From Cytophagales bacterium (GTDB lineage Bacteria; Bacteroidota; Bacteroidia; Cytophagales; 172606-1), in the NCBI GenBank assembly GCA_030446715.1, contig JAUJMU010000002.1, forward strand, positions 628,631 to 692,630: DNA of 64,000 nt, given 5' to 3'. Below the pieces are notes generated by a model. It was not told the origin of the DNA. It made no database searches and saw only the letters and a list, made by a program, of their open reading frames with translations. Shown piece after piece: positions 17,674-26,387 of the stretch (its first letter is position 1; each line of letters starts with the position of its first letter). The position numbers were made by a program, and so were the translations under genes.

Positions 17674-19278
17674 ATGAAAAGAATTATCTACCTGATCTCA
17701 CTCCTGTTGCCGGTATGGGCGACTGCCCAGCAGCTTCCGGTGAACAGTCACTTTTTTGTGAACCCCTACTTTGTAAACCCGTCTTACGCAGGAGTCAGCG
17801 GCCAGACGGAGGTATTCGTCACGCACCGGCAAAACATGGAAATGCCGCGCAGTGCACCCGTTACCACTTCGCTGACCATGCACCTGCCTACCCGCGGAAA
17901 AGTTGCCTTCGGCGTCAACCTGAGTGACCACGTATACAATTTACTGGGCACAGCTACCAACATGGTTACGGTGGGCTATGCTTTGCCCCTGGGAGAAAAT
18001 CACTTCCTGCGGGCTGGCATATCGGCAGGTTTCAGTAAATATACCGTAGACCGCAACCGGCTGGAAAGCGATGCCGACTGGGAGCGGATCAGTTCTTTTA
18101 ATAACAAATCTTCTCTGGATGCCCAGTTCGGTATCAGTTATCAGCTGAAGGGCTTGACGCTGGGTGTCAGCGCCCCTACCCTGCTCAACAAGCGGCTGGT
18201 GAACGTCAATCCTGATGATGCCCTGGATTTCACCCGGATCAGTTATTACAACCTGAACGGGGGCTATCACCTGAAAATGTCCGAAAGTTTTGCCGTAGCC
18301 CCGCAGGTGCAGTACCGCTACTCGACGCAGTTCCCGTCGCAGTATCAGGCAATGGGCACCTTGTATTTCCGCAACATATGGGCAGGCGGCGGCTACCGCC
18401 AGAATGCCGGCCCGGTGGCAGCAGCCGGAGTAAAGATCAAGAACACCCTGAGCGTAGGTTACGCCTACGAACCAGCTGCAAGGGCAGCGACTACTATCGG
18501 TGGAACCCATGAAGTAATGCTGAGCCTGAGCTTCGGCCAGAAAAAGGATAAGCAGACAGCCGAAGAGAAAGGGAAGCAAGCAGAGAAGAGAGCCGAAGAA
18601 AAGGCCGCAAAGGAAAAAGCTGAAAACTCAGCCAAAGCCAAAGAAGCGGCAAAAAAGTTGGCAAAAAAGGAAAAAGCCGCGGATAAGGCCGGTCAGGAAA
18701 AGAGCCGGAAGAAGGAAAGAGCCGAAAAGGACAAAGCGAAGAAAGACAGTAGCAAACAGAAAGCAGCTGAGGCGAAGCAGGCCAAAGCAGCCAGAGAAAA
18801 GGCGAAGAAGGACAAAGCCAAAGAGGCCAGAAAAGTCAAGGCGGAACGTAAGTCTGAATCAAAAGCGCCGGTGGCCAAACCTGCCAGACCAGCGGCTCCG
18901 GTGAAGGAACAGCAGCCTGCCCCGGTGGTAGAAAAGCCGGCTGAGGAAGAAGTGAAACCGGCCGCTCCGGAAACGCAGCCCGTAGCGAAGCCAAAAGAAG
19001 AAGAGCGCATCGAGGAGCAGAAGCGGAGCCATCCGCTGGAGCTGAAGAAAGGCAACTATGTGGTAGTCGGCAGCTTCAACGTGTTTGATAACGCCGTGCG
19101 CTTCACTCATGCAGTTTACAAACGCGGCATGCGCAGCGATTACCGGTACAGCTCCAAAACAATGCGGTACTACGTATATGTGTACCAGTCAGAGGATGTA
19201 GACGCGGCCCGCGCCGAACGCGACCGGATACGGCAACTGACGGGCATCAGCGATGCCTGGGTACTGATCGTGGAGTAA
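17674..19278 (+). CDS. PorP/SprF family type IX secretion protein with a lysine-rich linker and C-terminal SPOR-like domain
   Basis: This 534-residue protein starts with a signal peptide (to about TAQQL, residue 20). Residues 20-290 form a PorP/SprF-type outer-membrane beta-barrel, with the family opening FFVNPYFVNPSYAGVSGQ and MTTSLTMHLP-like early strands. PorP/SprF proteins work with the type IX secretion system and gliding apparatus. Residues about 290-395 are an extremely Lys/Ala/Glu-rich, probably helical linker (EKAAKEKAENSAKAKEAAKK is typical). A proline-rich stretch follows, then a C-terminal domain from about residue 455 (GNYVVVGSFNVFDNAVRFTH to WVLIVE) resembling SPOR, which binds denuded peptidoglycan glycan. 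A protein tying the barrel to the cell wall is an inference. It is monocistronic. Confidence 0.88.
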   Translation: MKRIIYLISLLLPVWATAQQLPVNSHFFVNPYFVNPSYAGVSGQTEVFVTHRQNMEMPRSAPVTTSLTMHLPTRGKVAFGVNLSDHVYNLLGTATNMVTVGYALPLGENHFLRAGISAGFSKYTVDRNRLESDADWERISSFNNKSSLDAQFGISYQLKGLTLGVSAPTLLNKRLVNVNPDDALDFTRISYYNLNGGYHLKMSESFAVAPQVQYRYSTQFPSQYQAMGTLYFRNIWAGGGYRQNAGPVAAAGVKIKNTLSVGYAYEPAARAATTIGGTHEVMLSLSFGQKKDKQTAEEKGKQAEKRAEEKAAKEKAENSAKAKEAAKKLAKKEKAADKAGQEKSRKKERAEKDKAKKDSSKQKAAEAKQAKAAREKAKKDKAKEARKVKAERKSESKAPVAKPARPAAPVKEQQPAPVVEKPAEEEVKPAAPETQPVAKPKEEERIEEQKRSHPLELKKGNYVVVGSFNVFDNAVRFTHAVYKRGMRSDYRYSSKTMRYYVYVYQSEDVDAARAERDRIRQLTGISDAWVLIVE

Positions 19279-19313
19279 GCGTACCAGTCTGAATCAATAC
19301 CTGCCATTCCCGG

Positions 19314-19871
19314 TCAGTCGCTAAGCTGGCCGGGAATGTTTTTTTGCGGGTTTGTCTCCGCCACGAATTGTTTGATAACGGGCAGCAGTTGCGGAAGCAG
19401 GTTTTCGATGTAGTTCTGTTCGTGCTGGGTCCAGCGGCGCGGGTGCCCAAACTGGCAGGGCTGCAGGATTCCCCACAACTGACCCTCTTCTGTAATGTGG
19501 GCATGGATCAGGGCCCGGTGACCAAAAATGCGGTTCTCAAAAGTTTTATTCAGCACATCCGGCGGGGCATTCTCCACATCTTCCACAAAAACGGATGGTT
19601 CGGTAGCCAGTGCAGCCGCGAAAAGCGGGTCTTCGCCGGGAAGGTCGGTGGTATCCTCCTGCCACTCCGGCTGGGTTACATCCGGAATGGTGGCAAATCT
19701 GCGCCAGCAAAAGGCAATACGGCCCCTCCCGGCTGCAGGGTCACGAACGTATAAAAAGCAGCGATCCGCCCGCAGGGTTTCCCCCACCTGACGGACAGCC
19801 TCATTCAGTGTTTCCTGGGGCGAGTCATTTTCCGGAAGGAAAGCCTCCGGCATTGCGGTCTGTTTTTCCAT
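19314..19871 (-). CDS. GAF domain protein
   Basis: This 185-residue soluble protein is essentially one GAF domain: an N-terminal helix (ETLNEAVRQVGETLRADRCFLYVRD), a central sheet, and RALIHAHITEEGQLWGILQPCQFGHPRRWTQHEQNYIENLLPQL, which reads as the closing GAF strands and helix. The WTQHEQNYIE pattern is like the phytochrome and cyanobacteriochrome GAF class, but the chromophore-type Cys-His pair is not obvious. There is no output domain, so it may act as a small-molecule sensor through a partner. It converges with the PorP/SprF gene (35-bp gap). Confidence 0.75.
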   Translation of the reverse strand: MEKQTAMPEAFLPENDSPQETLNEAVRQVGETLRADRCFLYVRDPAAGRGRIAFCWRRFATIPDVTQPEWQEDTTDLPGEDPLFAAALATEPSVFVEDVENAPPDVLNKTFENRIFGHRALIHAHITEEGQLWGILQPCQFGHPRRWTQHEQNYIENLLPQLLPVIKQFVAETNPQKNIPGQLSD

Positions 19872-19993
19872 AAAGGCAAAGTCTGTATCTGTATTGTTTA
19901 TCCAACGGATAGCGGCGAACCGGGTTATCTTCTTTTTCGCAAATGGTCAAATGGCTGGCGGAATCGGTCAAGCAAAGGTGGACGGCTGCGTTT

Positions 19994-20001
19994 TAGCTTT
20001 G
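19994..20001 (+). promoter_or_regulatory. Putative -7 element for the DUF4260 gene
   Basis: TAGCTTTG matches TAnnTTTG and lies 27 bp before the ATG at 20029, which supports that start over the upstream in-frame ATG at 19894. No good TTTG was found at the -33 position. Confidence 0.35.
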
Positions 20002-20028
20002 TATGGTTCAACTAACCCAATCAGAGAG

Positions 20029-20427
20029 ATGAAAAGGACCCTGAAGCTCGAAGAAGCCGCTGCCCTTGCCGCAACCATTTTTGCCTTTGCCCAACTTGAT
20101 TATGCGTGGTGGGTGTACGCCGCCCTGTTTTTCCTGCCTGACCTCGGCATGTTGGGCTACCTGAAAAATCCCCGTGCAGGGGCAGTGATATACAATTTGT
20201 TTCACCACAAGGGAATTGCCCTTTTGACCGGGCTCTGCGGATTCTACCTGCACATTTCCGAACTCACGCTGACGGGAATCATTCTGTTTGGCCACGCTTC
20301 CTTTGACCGGATGCTGGGCTACGGACTCAAATACGCCGATAGTTTCCACAACACGCACCTGGGGAAGCTGAAGGATGAGGGCATGCGGAAAAGTGCTTCG
20401 CCGGGCCTTGCGGGAGTAGCGGTCTGA
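20029..20427 (+). CDS. DUF4260 family small membrane protein
   Basis: This 132-residue membrane protein of the DUF4260 family has unknown function. Diagnostic segments are YAALFFLPDLGMLGYLKNPRAG, YNLFHHKGIALL and FGHASFDRMLGYGLKY. Three or four helices are predicted at about residues 10-45, 60-80 and 85-100. I start at the ATG at 20029 (MKRTLKLEEAA), which has an upstream GAGAG and a -7 element. The longer reading frame from 19894 adds 45 residues of non-conserved sequence. A long inverted repeat follows the gene. Confidence 0.82.
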   Translation: MKRTLKLEEAAALAATIFAFAQLDYAWWVYAALFFLPDLGMLGYLKNPRAGAVIYNLFHHKGIALLTGLCGFYLHISELTLTGIILFGHASFDRMLGYGLKYADSFHNTHLGKLKDEGMRKSASPGLAGVAV

Positions 20428-20533
20428 CCGGAGGAAGAAATAGTCAGGCCTTTCCCGAAAGAGAATATTGTTGTACTGGTCCAGGCGTCCACACCTGGAT
20501 CACCTGCCCCGGAGCCAGCTGAAGCGGTTATTT

Positions 20534-20624
20534 GTCAGAATCAGGATTTGCGGGATGAGCAGGATGAAAGGATTTCAGGATCATATCCTGCTTATCTTTC
20601 AATCCCGTAAATCCTGATTCTGAC
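20534..20624. repeat. Long inverted repeat between converging genes
   Basis: A 23-bp arm beginning GTCAGAATCAGGATTT (20534-20556) is mirrored at 20602-20624 with one mismatch, and an inner pair AGCAGGAT/ATCCTGCT adds to the structure. The core GTCAGAATCAGGATTT resembles a dispersed palindromic element known from many bacterial genomes. It may serve as a bidirectional terminator for the DUF4260 gene and the araC-like gene. Confidence 0.65.
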
Positions 20625-20674
20625 TTCTGCCCTAGCGTCAGCCGGAGCGGTACTTTGAGAAAGTCCTGGATAGC

Positions 20675-21712
20675 TCAGAACGCGGCAGAACCGCTTTGCG
20701 TGCCGGATGCATTCTGCCTGCGAAAAGCCTGGGGGGTGCTGCCGGTCCATTTCCTGAACGTACGGGAGAAAACAGCCGGTTCCGAAAAGCCGAGCAGGTA
20801 AGCAATGTCTGTGATGCTCAGGTTGGGCTCCTTCAGGTGACTGATGGCGGTTTCTTTCCGGACCTCGTCCAGCAACTGCCGGTAGGTGACATTTTCCTCC
20901 TTCAGCCGCAATTGAATGCTGCGCTCACTCATGGCGAGGCTCCGGGCAATGGATGGAAGACCGGGCTCTTCCCCTTTCAGGCTGCGGTAAATTTCCTGCC
21001 GGACGCGGTAACTCAGCGTGTTGCTGCCTTTCAGCTTCTGCAAATATTCCCGGGCGTGTTTTTCAAACACCGGAAAAAGCGCCGGGTTGGCATTGAGCAC
21101 CGGCAGACGCAGCATCTCCTGCCGGAATACGATGCCGGTAAAGGCGCTGCGGAAGTGCAGCTGACTGGTGCCAAAAACCCGACCGTATTCCTCCCTGTCA
21201 CCCGGCAGCGGATAGGCAAAGTGGATTGCCTCCGCAGAAAAAGCACCTCCCGTCAGGCTGCCCATCATGCTCCGGTACACCGACATTTCGGAGTCAAGGG
21301 CGTACGACGACTCCACAATTTCTTCGTCTGTAACCTGTAGTTTCAGCAGACAGCCTTCAGAGTGTTTTTCAGGGGTGGTACGCACTCCTTCGCAGGCAAT
21401 GTCCTGGTAATGACACAGCTTTTCCAGCACCTCCCCCAGCGTGGGGCAGTGCATGAGCAGATACGCCAGCATGCCCATCGCGTACAGGTTTACGGACTGT
21501 CCCAGGTACAGCGGCAAATGCGGGTTCCCGGTCAATCCGATGGCAAGCCGCCATAGTTCCTGCACTTTCCGGGTGGGCAGCCGGGCATCGGGGTCGCCCA
21601 GCAAACGGCTGTCCACTTCCAGCTGGCGGCACAGCTCCTCCGGACGAAGTCCGTACTGACCCGCCAGGTGCAGAATCAGGTTGAAAGAGGCAACAGAAAG
21701 GGTGTTTTGCAT
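20675..21712 (-). CDS. AraC family transcriptional regulator with Arabinose_bd-type N-terminal domain
   Basis: This 345-residue cytosolic regulator starts at the ATG at 21712 (MQNTLSVASFNLILHLAGQY). Residues 1-200 match the N-terminal effector domain found in OruR/ArgR-type AraC proteins (LRPEELCRQLEVDSRLLGDP, PHLPLYLGQSVNLYAMGMLA). The C-terminal 100 residues are the two-helix-turn-helix DNA-binding domain: LPSIARSLAMSERSIQLRLK and LSITDIAYLLGFSEPAVFSR followed by TFRKWTGSTPQAFR. The domain usually senses small organic ligands. The target is unknown; the divergent DUF922 gene across 273 bp is the nearest candidate. An upstream in-frame ATG at 21784 gives 24 low-complexity residues and is not preferred. 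Confidence 0.9.
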   Translation of the reverse strand: MQNTLSVASFNLILHLAGQYGLRPEELCRQLEVDSRLLGDPDARLPTRKVQELWRLAIGLTGNPHLPLYLGQSVNLYAMGMLAYLLMHCPTLGEVLEKLCHYQDIACEGVRTTPEKHSEGCLLKLQVTDEEIVESSYALDSEMSVYRSMMGSLTGGAFSAEAIHFAYPLPGDREEYGRVFGTSQLHFRSAFTGIVFRQEMLRLPVLNANPALFPVFEKHAREYLQKLKGSNTLSYRVRQEIYRSLKGEEPGLPSIARSLAMSERSIQLRLKEENVTYRQLLDEVRKETAISHLKEPNLSITDIAYLLGFSEPAVFSRTFRKWTGSTPQAFRRQNASGTQSGSAAF

Positions 21713-21985
21713 AGCGGCCACAGAAATGCTTCCGCTAATTTGGGAAGCGGCCGCCGCAATGACAACCGGTCCGCCTCCGGCCATCGTCTTTTTTGGTTAT
21801 TGAAACGGCAAAAACCGGAACCCTTACCGGCAGCGGAGTGTTTTCCCAGCAACGCGGTTTGCCAAGGCAGGGCACTGATTCTGAATGAGTAAGGAGCGCC
21901 GGACCGGTTGCCTGCTTTGTTTATACGTGCCAGTAAAATGATTCATCTGCATAGAACCAATTGTCACCGGACCTTTACCCCGAAG

Positions 21986-23107
21986 ATGGTCCATACAGCC
22001 CTTTCCGCAGGAAAAAGAGGGGCGATATTTTTTATATTACTGCTATGCCCCTTTGTCGCAACAGCCCAATCTTCCGCTGCTTCGGAGTTTATTGTCCTGC
22101 AAACGGCCAGATTACCCTTTACCCCAAAAGAGTTTTACGTGGCCGAAATCGCGGATGCACGCAAAGACCGGAAAGCGGTGGCGTACCTGCTGACTCCGGC
22201 CCAAAACCCGGCCGCGCCCGACGTGGTCCGGCCGGTAGACCTGCAGGGAGGTACTTTGCCCGCCATCCGCCAGTTTGTCAGCAACAGTTTGCCCAGAAAC
22301 CCCAGGCTGCGTCCGGTCTTGATCCGGTTAAACGAATGCCGCATTACCGAAACACCCGGAACGGGCAGCACCATCAACGGAGAAGTGACCCTGGCCATGT
22401 CTATTCACCACAAGCGGGGCAGCGATACAGTCCACCTTGTTAATTACCGGGGCGGCATCCGCTACGCCCGGTCGGCAAACCAGACGGTAACCGTAGAACA
22501 GGCGCTGCGCCAGTCGCTGGTGAGGTCGCTGCAGTACCTTAACCACTGGATGGAACGCGAAGCGGGTGCCAACGAAAAGCTGGCCCGGGGCGTGAAAGTC
22601 ACCTTCACTGACTATACCTTTAATGAGCAGGCAGATACTGTTTTTTATTCTTCTGACCGTCCCCTCACGTGGGCAGATTTCCGAGACCGGCCAGGGACCA
22701 GCAAGTACGCGGCTGCGGTTTTTCCCAGCTTTGCGCAGGATGGAAAACGGGAAATCCGGAACGGAATTATCCACGTGCAGCTGGTCATGAAGGTGTACGT
22801 GCTGAAGGATGCCTCATGGGTAAAGGAGGGGGCCCGCGATGAGTACGCCCTCAACCACGAACAGCGGCACTTTGACATCGTGAAGCTGGTAGCCGAACGG
22901 TTCAAGCGGAAAGTGCTTGCGGATACCTTCACGGTGGAAGACTACGACGGCCAGATCGGGTACCTGTTCCTTGAATCGTACCGAGAAATGAACCGGCTGC
23001 AGGACCAGTACGACGAAGAAACAAGCCACAGCCTCAACCGGGATGCCCAGGAGCACTGGAACCGCCGCATTGATTCGGAACTCCGTTCTTATCTGGCCAA
23101 AGAGTGA
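21986..23107 (+). CDS. Secreted DUF922-type putative zinc protease
   Basis: This exported protein of about 373 residues has a signal peptide (MVHTALSAGKRGAIFFILLLC to about VATAQ). Residues about 210-330 carry the DUF922 signature: the motif LTWADFRDRPG opens the domain, and HEQRHFDIVKLVAER contains the HExxH-type metal-binding motif, giving a predicted metallopeptidase active site. The N-terminal part (about 30-200) is an unrecognised beta-rich domain. I choose the ATG at 21986 because the signal peptide then begins at a natural distance. An ATG at 21938 and a TTG at 21908 are alternatives. It is divergent from the araC-like gene; substrate unknown. Confidence 0.78.
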   Translation: MVHTALSAGKRGAIFFILLLCPFVATAQSSAASEFIVLQTARLPFTPKEFYVAEIADARKDRKAVAYLLTPAQNPAAPDVVRPVDLQGGTLPAIRQFVSNSLPRNPRLRPVLIRLNECRITETPGTGSTINGEVTLAMSIHHKRGSDTVHLVNYRGGIRYARSANQTVTVEQALRQSLVRSLQYLNHWMEREAGANEKLARGVKVTFTDYTFNEQADTVFYSSDRPLTWADFRDRPGTSKYAAAVFPSFAQDGKREIRNGIIHVQLVMKVYVLKDASWVKEGARDEYALNHEQRHFDIVKLVAERFKRKVLADTFTVEDYDGQIGYLFLESYREMNRLQDQYDEETSHSLNRDAQEHWNRRIDSELRSYLAKE

Positions 23108-23215
23108 TAAGGAGGGTCTGAGTAGTTGTTGGTTATTGGTTGTTGGTTGTTCGTTATCAGTTGAGGGGTGGTCATAAAAAGACATGGATAACCAATAACC
23201 ACTTTAATGATCAAT

Positions 23216-24526
23216 TCACTTCTGACCTCCCTTAGCCAGTTGGGCAAACAGCCATTCGTCCATTTTCTCGTTTTGCTCCGGGTAAGTCCAATGGCCCGTC
23301 TCGGGCACAATAAATAGTTCCTTGGGTGCCTTGATTACATTGTAAACCGCGTGCATGGAGGTCGGCGGGCAGGTTTCGTCATTAAATCCCCATGAGTAAA
23401 AGCCCGGTACTTTTAACTGCCGGGCAAAGTTTACCACATCATAGTAGTAGGAAGTCTCGATTTTTTCCGGCTTCCGGTGCGAAACCTGGCTGGTTTCGGC
23501 AAACATGTGCGGCCAGCCGCCGGCGCGTCCCTGCAGATAACCCGTCAGGTCACTCAAAGCGGGGTAAAACGCCCCCAGGTACTTGATCCGCGGATCGAGG
23601 GCGGCAGCTACTATGGACAGGGCGCCACCCTGACTGCCACCCGTTACGGCAAGCCGTTCTCTATCAAACTGAGGCAGGCTGTGGATAAAATCAACGGCTC
23701 TCACGCAGCCCAGGTACACCCGTTTGTAGTAGTACAGATCGCGGTTGTCGAGGTTAAGGGTAGGATAACCGGCCAGTCCTCCGGCCGAGAGATTATCGTA
23801 CACTTCCTTTTCCATCGTGACCGGTATGCCGTGAATCCCGATCTGGAAGGTAATGGCGCCCTTTTCGGCCCGGTACACGTCGCCGGCGTACGGACGGATG
23901 CCGGCGCCGGGCACCTGCAGCAGCGCCGGATATTTACCTTCCTTCTTAGGTACGCACAGAATGCCGTAAAGCCGGGAGTTTTTAAAACTCCCGATGTTCA
24001 CGTGGTATACATTTACTTTTCCGGTACACTTTTCGGGCATCAGCGTCATCCGGGCGTCCAGCGGCGTTTTGGCCAGTTCGGCCCTGGCGCCGTTCCAGAA
24101 CTCCAGAAAGTCGCCGGGCAGTTTGGCTGCCGGCTGAATGTCTTCCGGGCCGAAGGCAGCCGTGCCTATTCCCTTATACTCCTTACCGCCTGACTTCACG
24201 TACACCTCGCACCGCAGGAAACCCGCCGTTTTCATGGTTCCGCCGTCCACTGTGGCCCGGCCGCCATCCAGCTTCAGGGGCCCCTGCCCTGCCGGCTTCA
24301 TTTTCTCGGGCATCACGGCGTACCGCACTTCTGCCTCCGGAACCGGTGCGCCGGACTGGGTAACGGAAACCAGAAACTTCACTTTTTCGCCGTATTTGTA
24401 AGCCCAGTCCGGATGGTCAGGCGTAACGGAAATTTTAATAAACTTCTCAGCAGGCTGACTCAGGGCAATCAGAACCGTATTGATCCAGAAAATAGCCAGT
24501 ACCGGCAGGCGTTTGGGGAGTTGCAT
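23216..24526 (-). CDS. Secreted acetyl-xylan esterase/cephalosporin-C deacetylase-like alpha/beta-hydrolase
   Basis: This 436-residue periplasmic or secreted carbohydrate esterase starts at the ATG at 24526 (MQLPKRLPVLAIFWINTVLI, signal peptide). Residues about 25-125 form an immunoglobulin-like domain (HPDWAYKYGEKVKFLVSV). An AXE1-type alpha/beta-hydrolase follows, with nucleophile serine in TGGSQGGALSIVAAAL, acid in SWGFNDETCPPTSMH, and catalytic histidine in VPETGHWTYPEQ. These enzymes remove acetyl groups from xylan or oligosaccharides. The neighbouring oxidoreductase genes on the same strand fit sugar metabolism. It is separated from them by a 419-bp gap holding a small inverted-repeat element. 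Confidence 0.9.
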   Translation of the reverse strand: MQLPKRLPVLAIFWINTVLIALSQPAEKFIKISVTPDHPDWAYKYGEKVKFLVSVTQSGAPVPEAEVRYAVMPEKMKPAGQGPLKLDGGRATVDGGTMKTAGFLRCEVYVKSGGKEYKGIGTAAFGPEDIQPAAKLPGDFLEFWNGARAELAKTPLDARMTLMPEKCTGKVNVYHVNIGSFKNSRLYGILCVPKKEGKYPALLQVPGAGIRPYAGDVYRAEKGAITFQIGIHGIPVTMEKEVYDNLSAGGLAGYPTLNLDNRDLYYYKRVYLGCVRAVDFIHSLPQFDRERLAVTGGSQGGALSIVAAALDPRIKYLGAFYPALSDLTGYLQGRAGGWPHMFAETSQVSHRKPEKIETSYYYDVVNFARQLKVPGFYSWGFNDETCPPTSMHAVYNVIKAPKELFIVPETGHWTYPEQNEKMDEWLFAQLAKGGQK

Positions 24527-24653
24527 AGGAGGGGTTGAGGGTTGGGAGCTGATTCGGAACAATGAACAACCAGCAACTATCAATCAGCACTACTTAATGT
24601 ATTGTAAACCAAGTTTCTATATATTTAATATTTAAATGCCTCCCCACCGCACT

Positions 24654-24770
24654 GTCATTCCCGGAGGGAACCGCAGTCCGGCGGAGCCACCCCGAAGAAG
24701 CAGTGAAGCTGATCTTGGTAGTGCAAGGCGGAGTTTACCCAAAACCACCAGGATTCCCTGCGGGAATGAC
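24654..24770. repeat. 117-bp inverted-repeat element (REP/MITE-like)
   Basis: GTCATTCCCGGAGGGAA (24654-24670) pairs with TTCCCTGCGGGAATGAC (24754-24770), 16 of 17 positions complementary. The interior has no plausible coding sequence. The GTCATTCCCG ends resemble widespread small repeats in bacterial intergenic DNA. It lies in the 419-bp spacer between the oxidoreductase and the esterase; the rest of the spacer shows nothing recognisable. Confidence 0.65.
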
Positions 24771-24945
24771 AATAAGGAGAGATGGCACAAAAGTATTAAC
24801 CTGCTTCCTGAACAGTGTAATTAAGTCCCCGGGCAGAATCAGGTATAAGTTCTGAATTTTGAAGAATAGTATACTTCCGGTTGTGTCTCACAACCGGCTT
24901 CACCGGAAGCGTTTTGAGAAAGTCCTGAATTTAAAATTTGCACAG

Positions 24946-26352
24946 CTACTTGTTCAGTGAAATCTGCGGCGGGCTTTTCCTGGCCATCTGCAAAGCTTTG
25001 GTCGTGGTGTAGTACTTGGCCAGCATATTGGGCACCTCCCATGCCGGCAGTTTCCCGGCCTCATGGTATTTGAGGAACCGCTCCATTACCTCGGCAAAAT
25101 GTGCCTCGTGGCCATTGCGGTAAGTAGCAGGAATGATGACCTGCCATTCTTTTGCGCCTTTTTTCAGTTCCACGCCGGGATATCTGGCTTTTACCTGCTC
25201 AAAGGCCTGCGTCAGGGCCTTCTCCCATGCGGCGTCGCTTTTTGCGGCTTTGATGTACAGTTCGGGCACGTATTTTTCCGGGGCTCCCTGCCGGATTTCG
25301 AGGTTTGACCGGGTGCCCTTCATCACGGAAAAGTGCGTATCGCCGGCTCCTTCGGGAGCTTTGTAGTTCCAGATCACGGAAACCCGTGCGTGTACACCCT
25401 TCAGCCTATAATTGATTTCTCCGTTGGAAAAAACATTCAGCACCGTGTCCTGCACAACATCCTTCTTCAGGTAATCAGGAAACCGGCTCATTTGGGTAAT
25501 GGTATTGAATTCGGAACGGGTCATCCGGGTAGGCCAGCGGCGGGCATTGAGGATTTCCACGTCCTGCTGATAATCAATTGCCTGATCCGGAAAACATTCC
25601 CACTGCACAAGGTCCACCAGGTGCGTGGTTACGTCCACCACGCCTTCTCCCTGCTGGGCCACATCCATAAACCAGGCGGGCCGCTTCAGCGGACTGCCGG
25701 ACACGTATTTGTAAAAATGGTGTACACTTTCTTTGGTCACGGCCGGGTCTTTGGCTGTACCTTTCTGCAATTCGCCGAATATTTCGGGGATCTGCGACAA
25801 CTCCTTCTGGAGCATGGTGGTAATCTCCGACCGCTCCGTCATGATATCGTACAGGAGCACATTTTTCTGCCCGGCCGTGGCAAATGCGGCTTTTAACTGC
25901 TCAAATCCGGCGGAGTCGATGCACATGGGCTTGTCGGCCAGCACGTGCAGTCCGGCCTCCACAGCCTTCCGGATGTATTCAGTCTTTTTCTGATTGTTGC
26001 CGGCAATGACTACCACGTTGCCCTGCTTCTGCTCAATCATCTTGTCCAGATAATCAGGACCGGTATACACCTGCTGGCTCCAGCGGGTCGGGTTTTCGGA
26101 GCGGGCATTGAAACCCTCAATGCGCTTGAGGTGGTCCTGCACATCGGAACCCTCCGGCGCGTAAACGTGGATGGTACTGTCTACCCGGCCGTACATGGAT
26201 TTCTGCACCAGGGCCGCGTGAAAATGGCCGGGGTCAAGGGTAATGATCTGCACCGGTTTGCGGGCCACATGGGTAGACTTTTCGGGTGATGAACAGGCGG
26301 CAAGCAGCCCGGATAATAAGGCAGCACCAACAGTTATTCGGAACGTGTCCAT
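24946..26352 (-). CDS. Gfo/Idh/MocA family oxidoreductase, lipoprotein
   Basis: This 468-residue NAD(P)-dependent sugar oxidoreductase is exported as a lipoprotein (lipobox LLAACSS, Cys near residue 20). The Rossmann part is atypical: IITLDPGHFHAALVQKSMYG replaces the usual GxGxxG, while VVIAGNNQKKTEYIRKAVEAGLHVLADKP provides the conserved EKP-like (here DKP) motif. The C-terminal half (from about 235, DVTTHLVDLVQWECFPDQ) fits the family's substrate domain. Proteins with this organisation occur beside polysaccharide-use genes in Bacteroidota. The gene lies 35 bp downstream of another Gfo/Idh/MocA gene, so the two are probably an operon. Substrate unknown. Confidence 0.9.
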   Translation of the reverse strand: MDTFRITVGAALLSGLLAACSSPEKSTHVARKPVQIITLDPGHFHAALVQKSMYGRVDSTIHVYAPEGSDVQDHLKRIEGFNARSENPTRWSQQVYTGPDYLDKMIEQKQGNVVVIAGNNQKKTEYIRKAVEAGLHVLADKPMCIDSAGFEQLKAAFATAGQKNVLLYDIMTERSEITTMLQKELSQIPEIFGELQKGTAKDPAVTKESVHHFYKYVSGSPLKRPAWFMDVAQQGEGVVDVTTHLVDLVQWECFPDQAIDYQQDVEILNARRWPTRMTRSEFNTITQMSRFPDYLKKDVVQDTVLNVFSNGEINYRLKGVHARVSVIWNYKAPEGAGDTHFSVMKGTRSNLEIRQGAPEKYVPELYIKAAKSDAAWEKALTQAFEQVKARYPGVELKKGAKEWQVIIPATYRNGHEAHFAEVMERFLKYHEAGKLPAWEVPNMLAKYYTTTKALQMARKSPPQISLNK

Positions 26353-26387
26353 AAAAAGGGGTAAGTATTTGATATTTGATATTTGAT

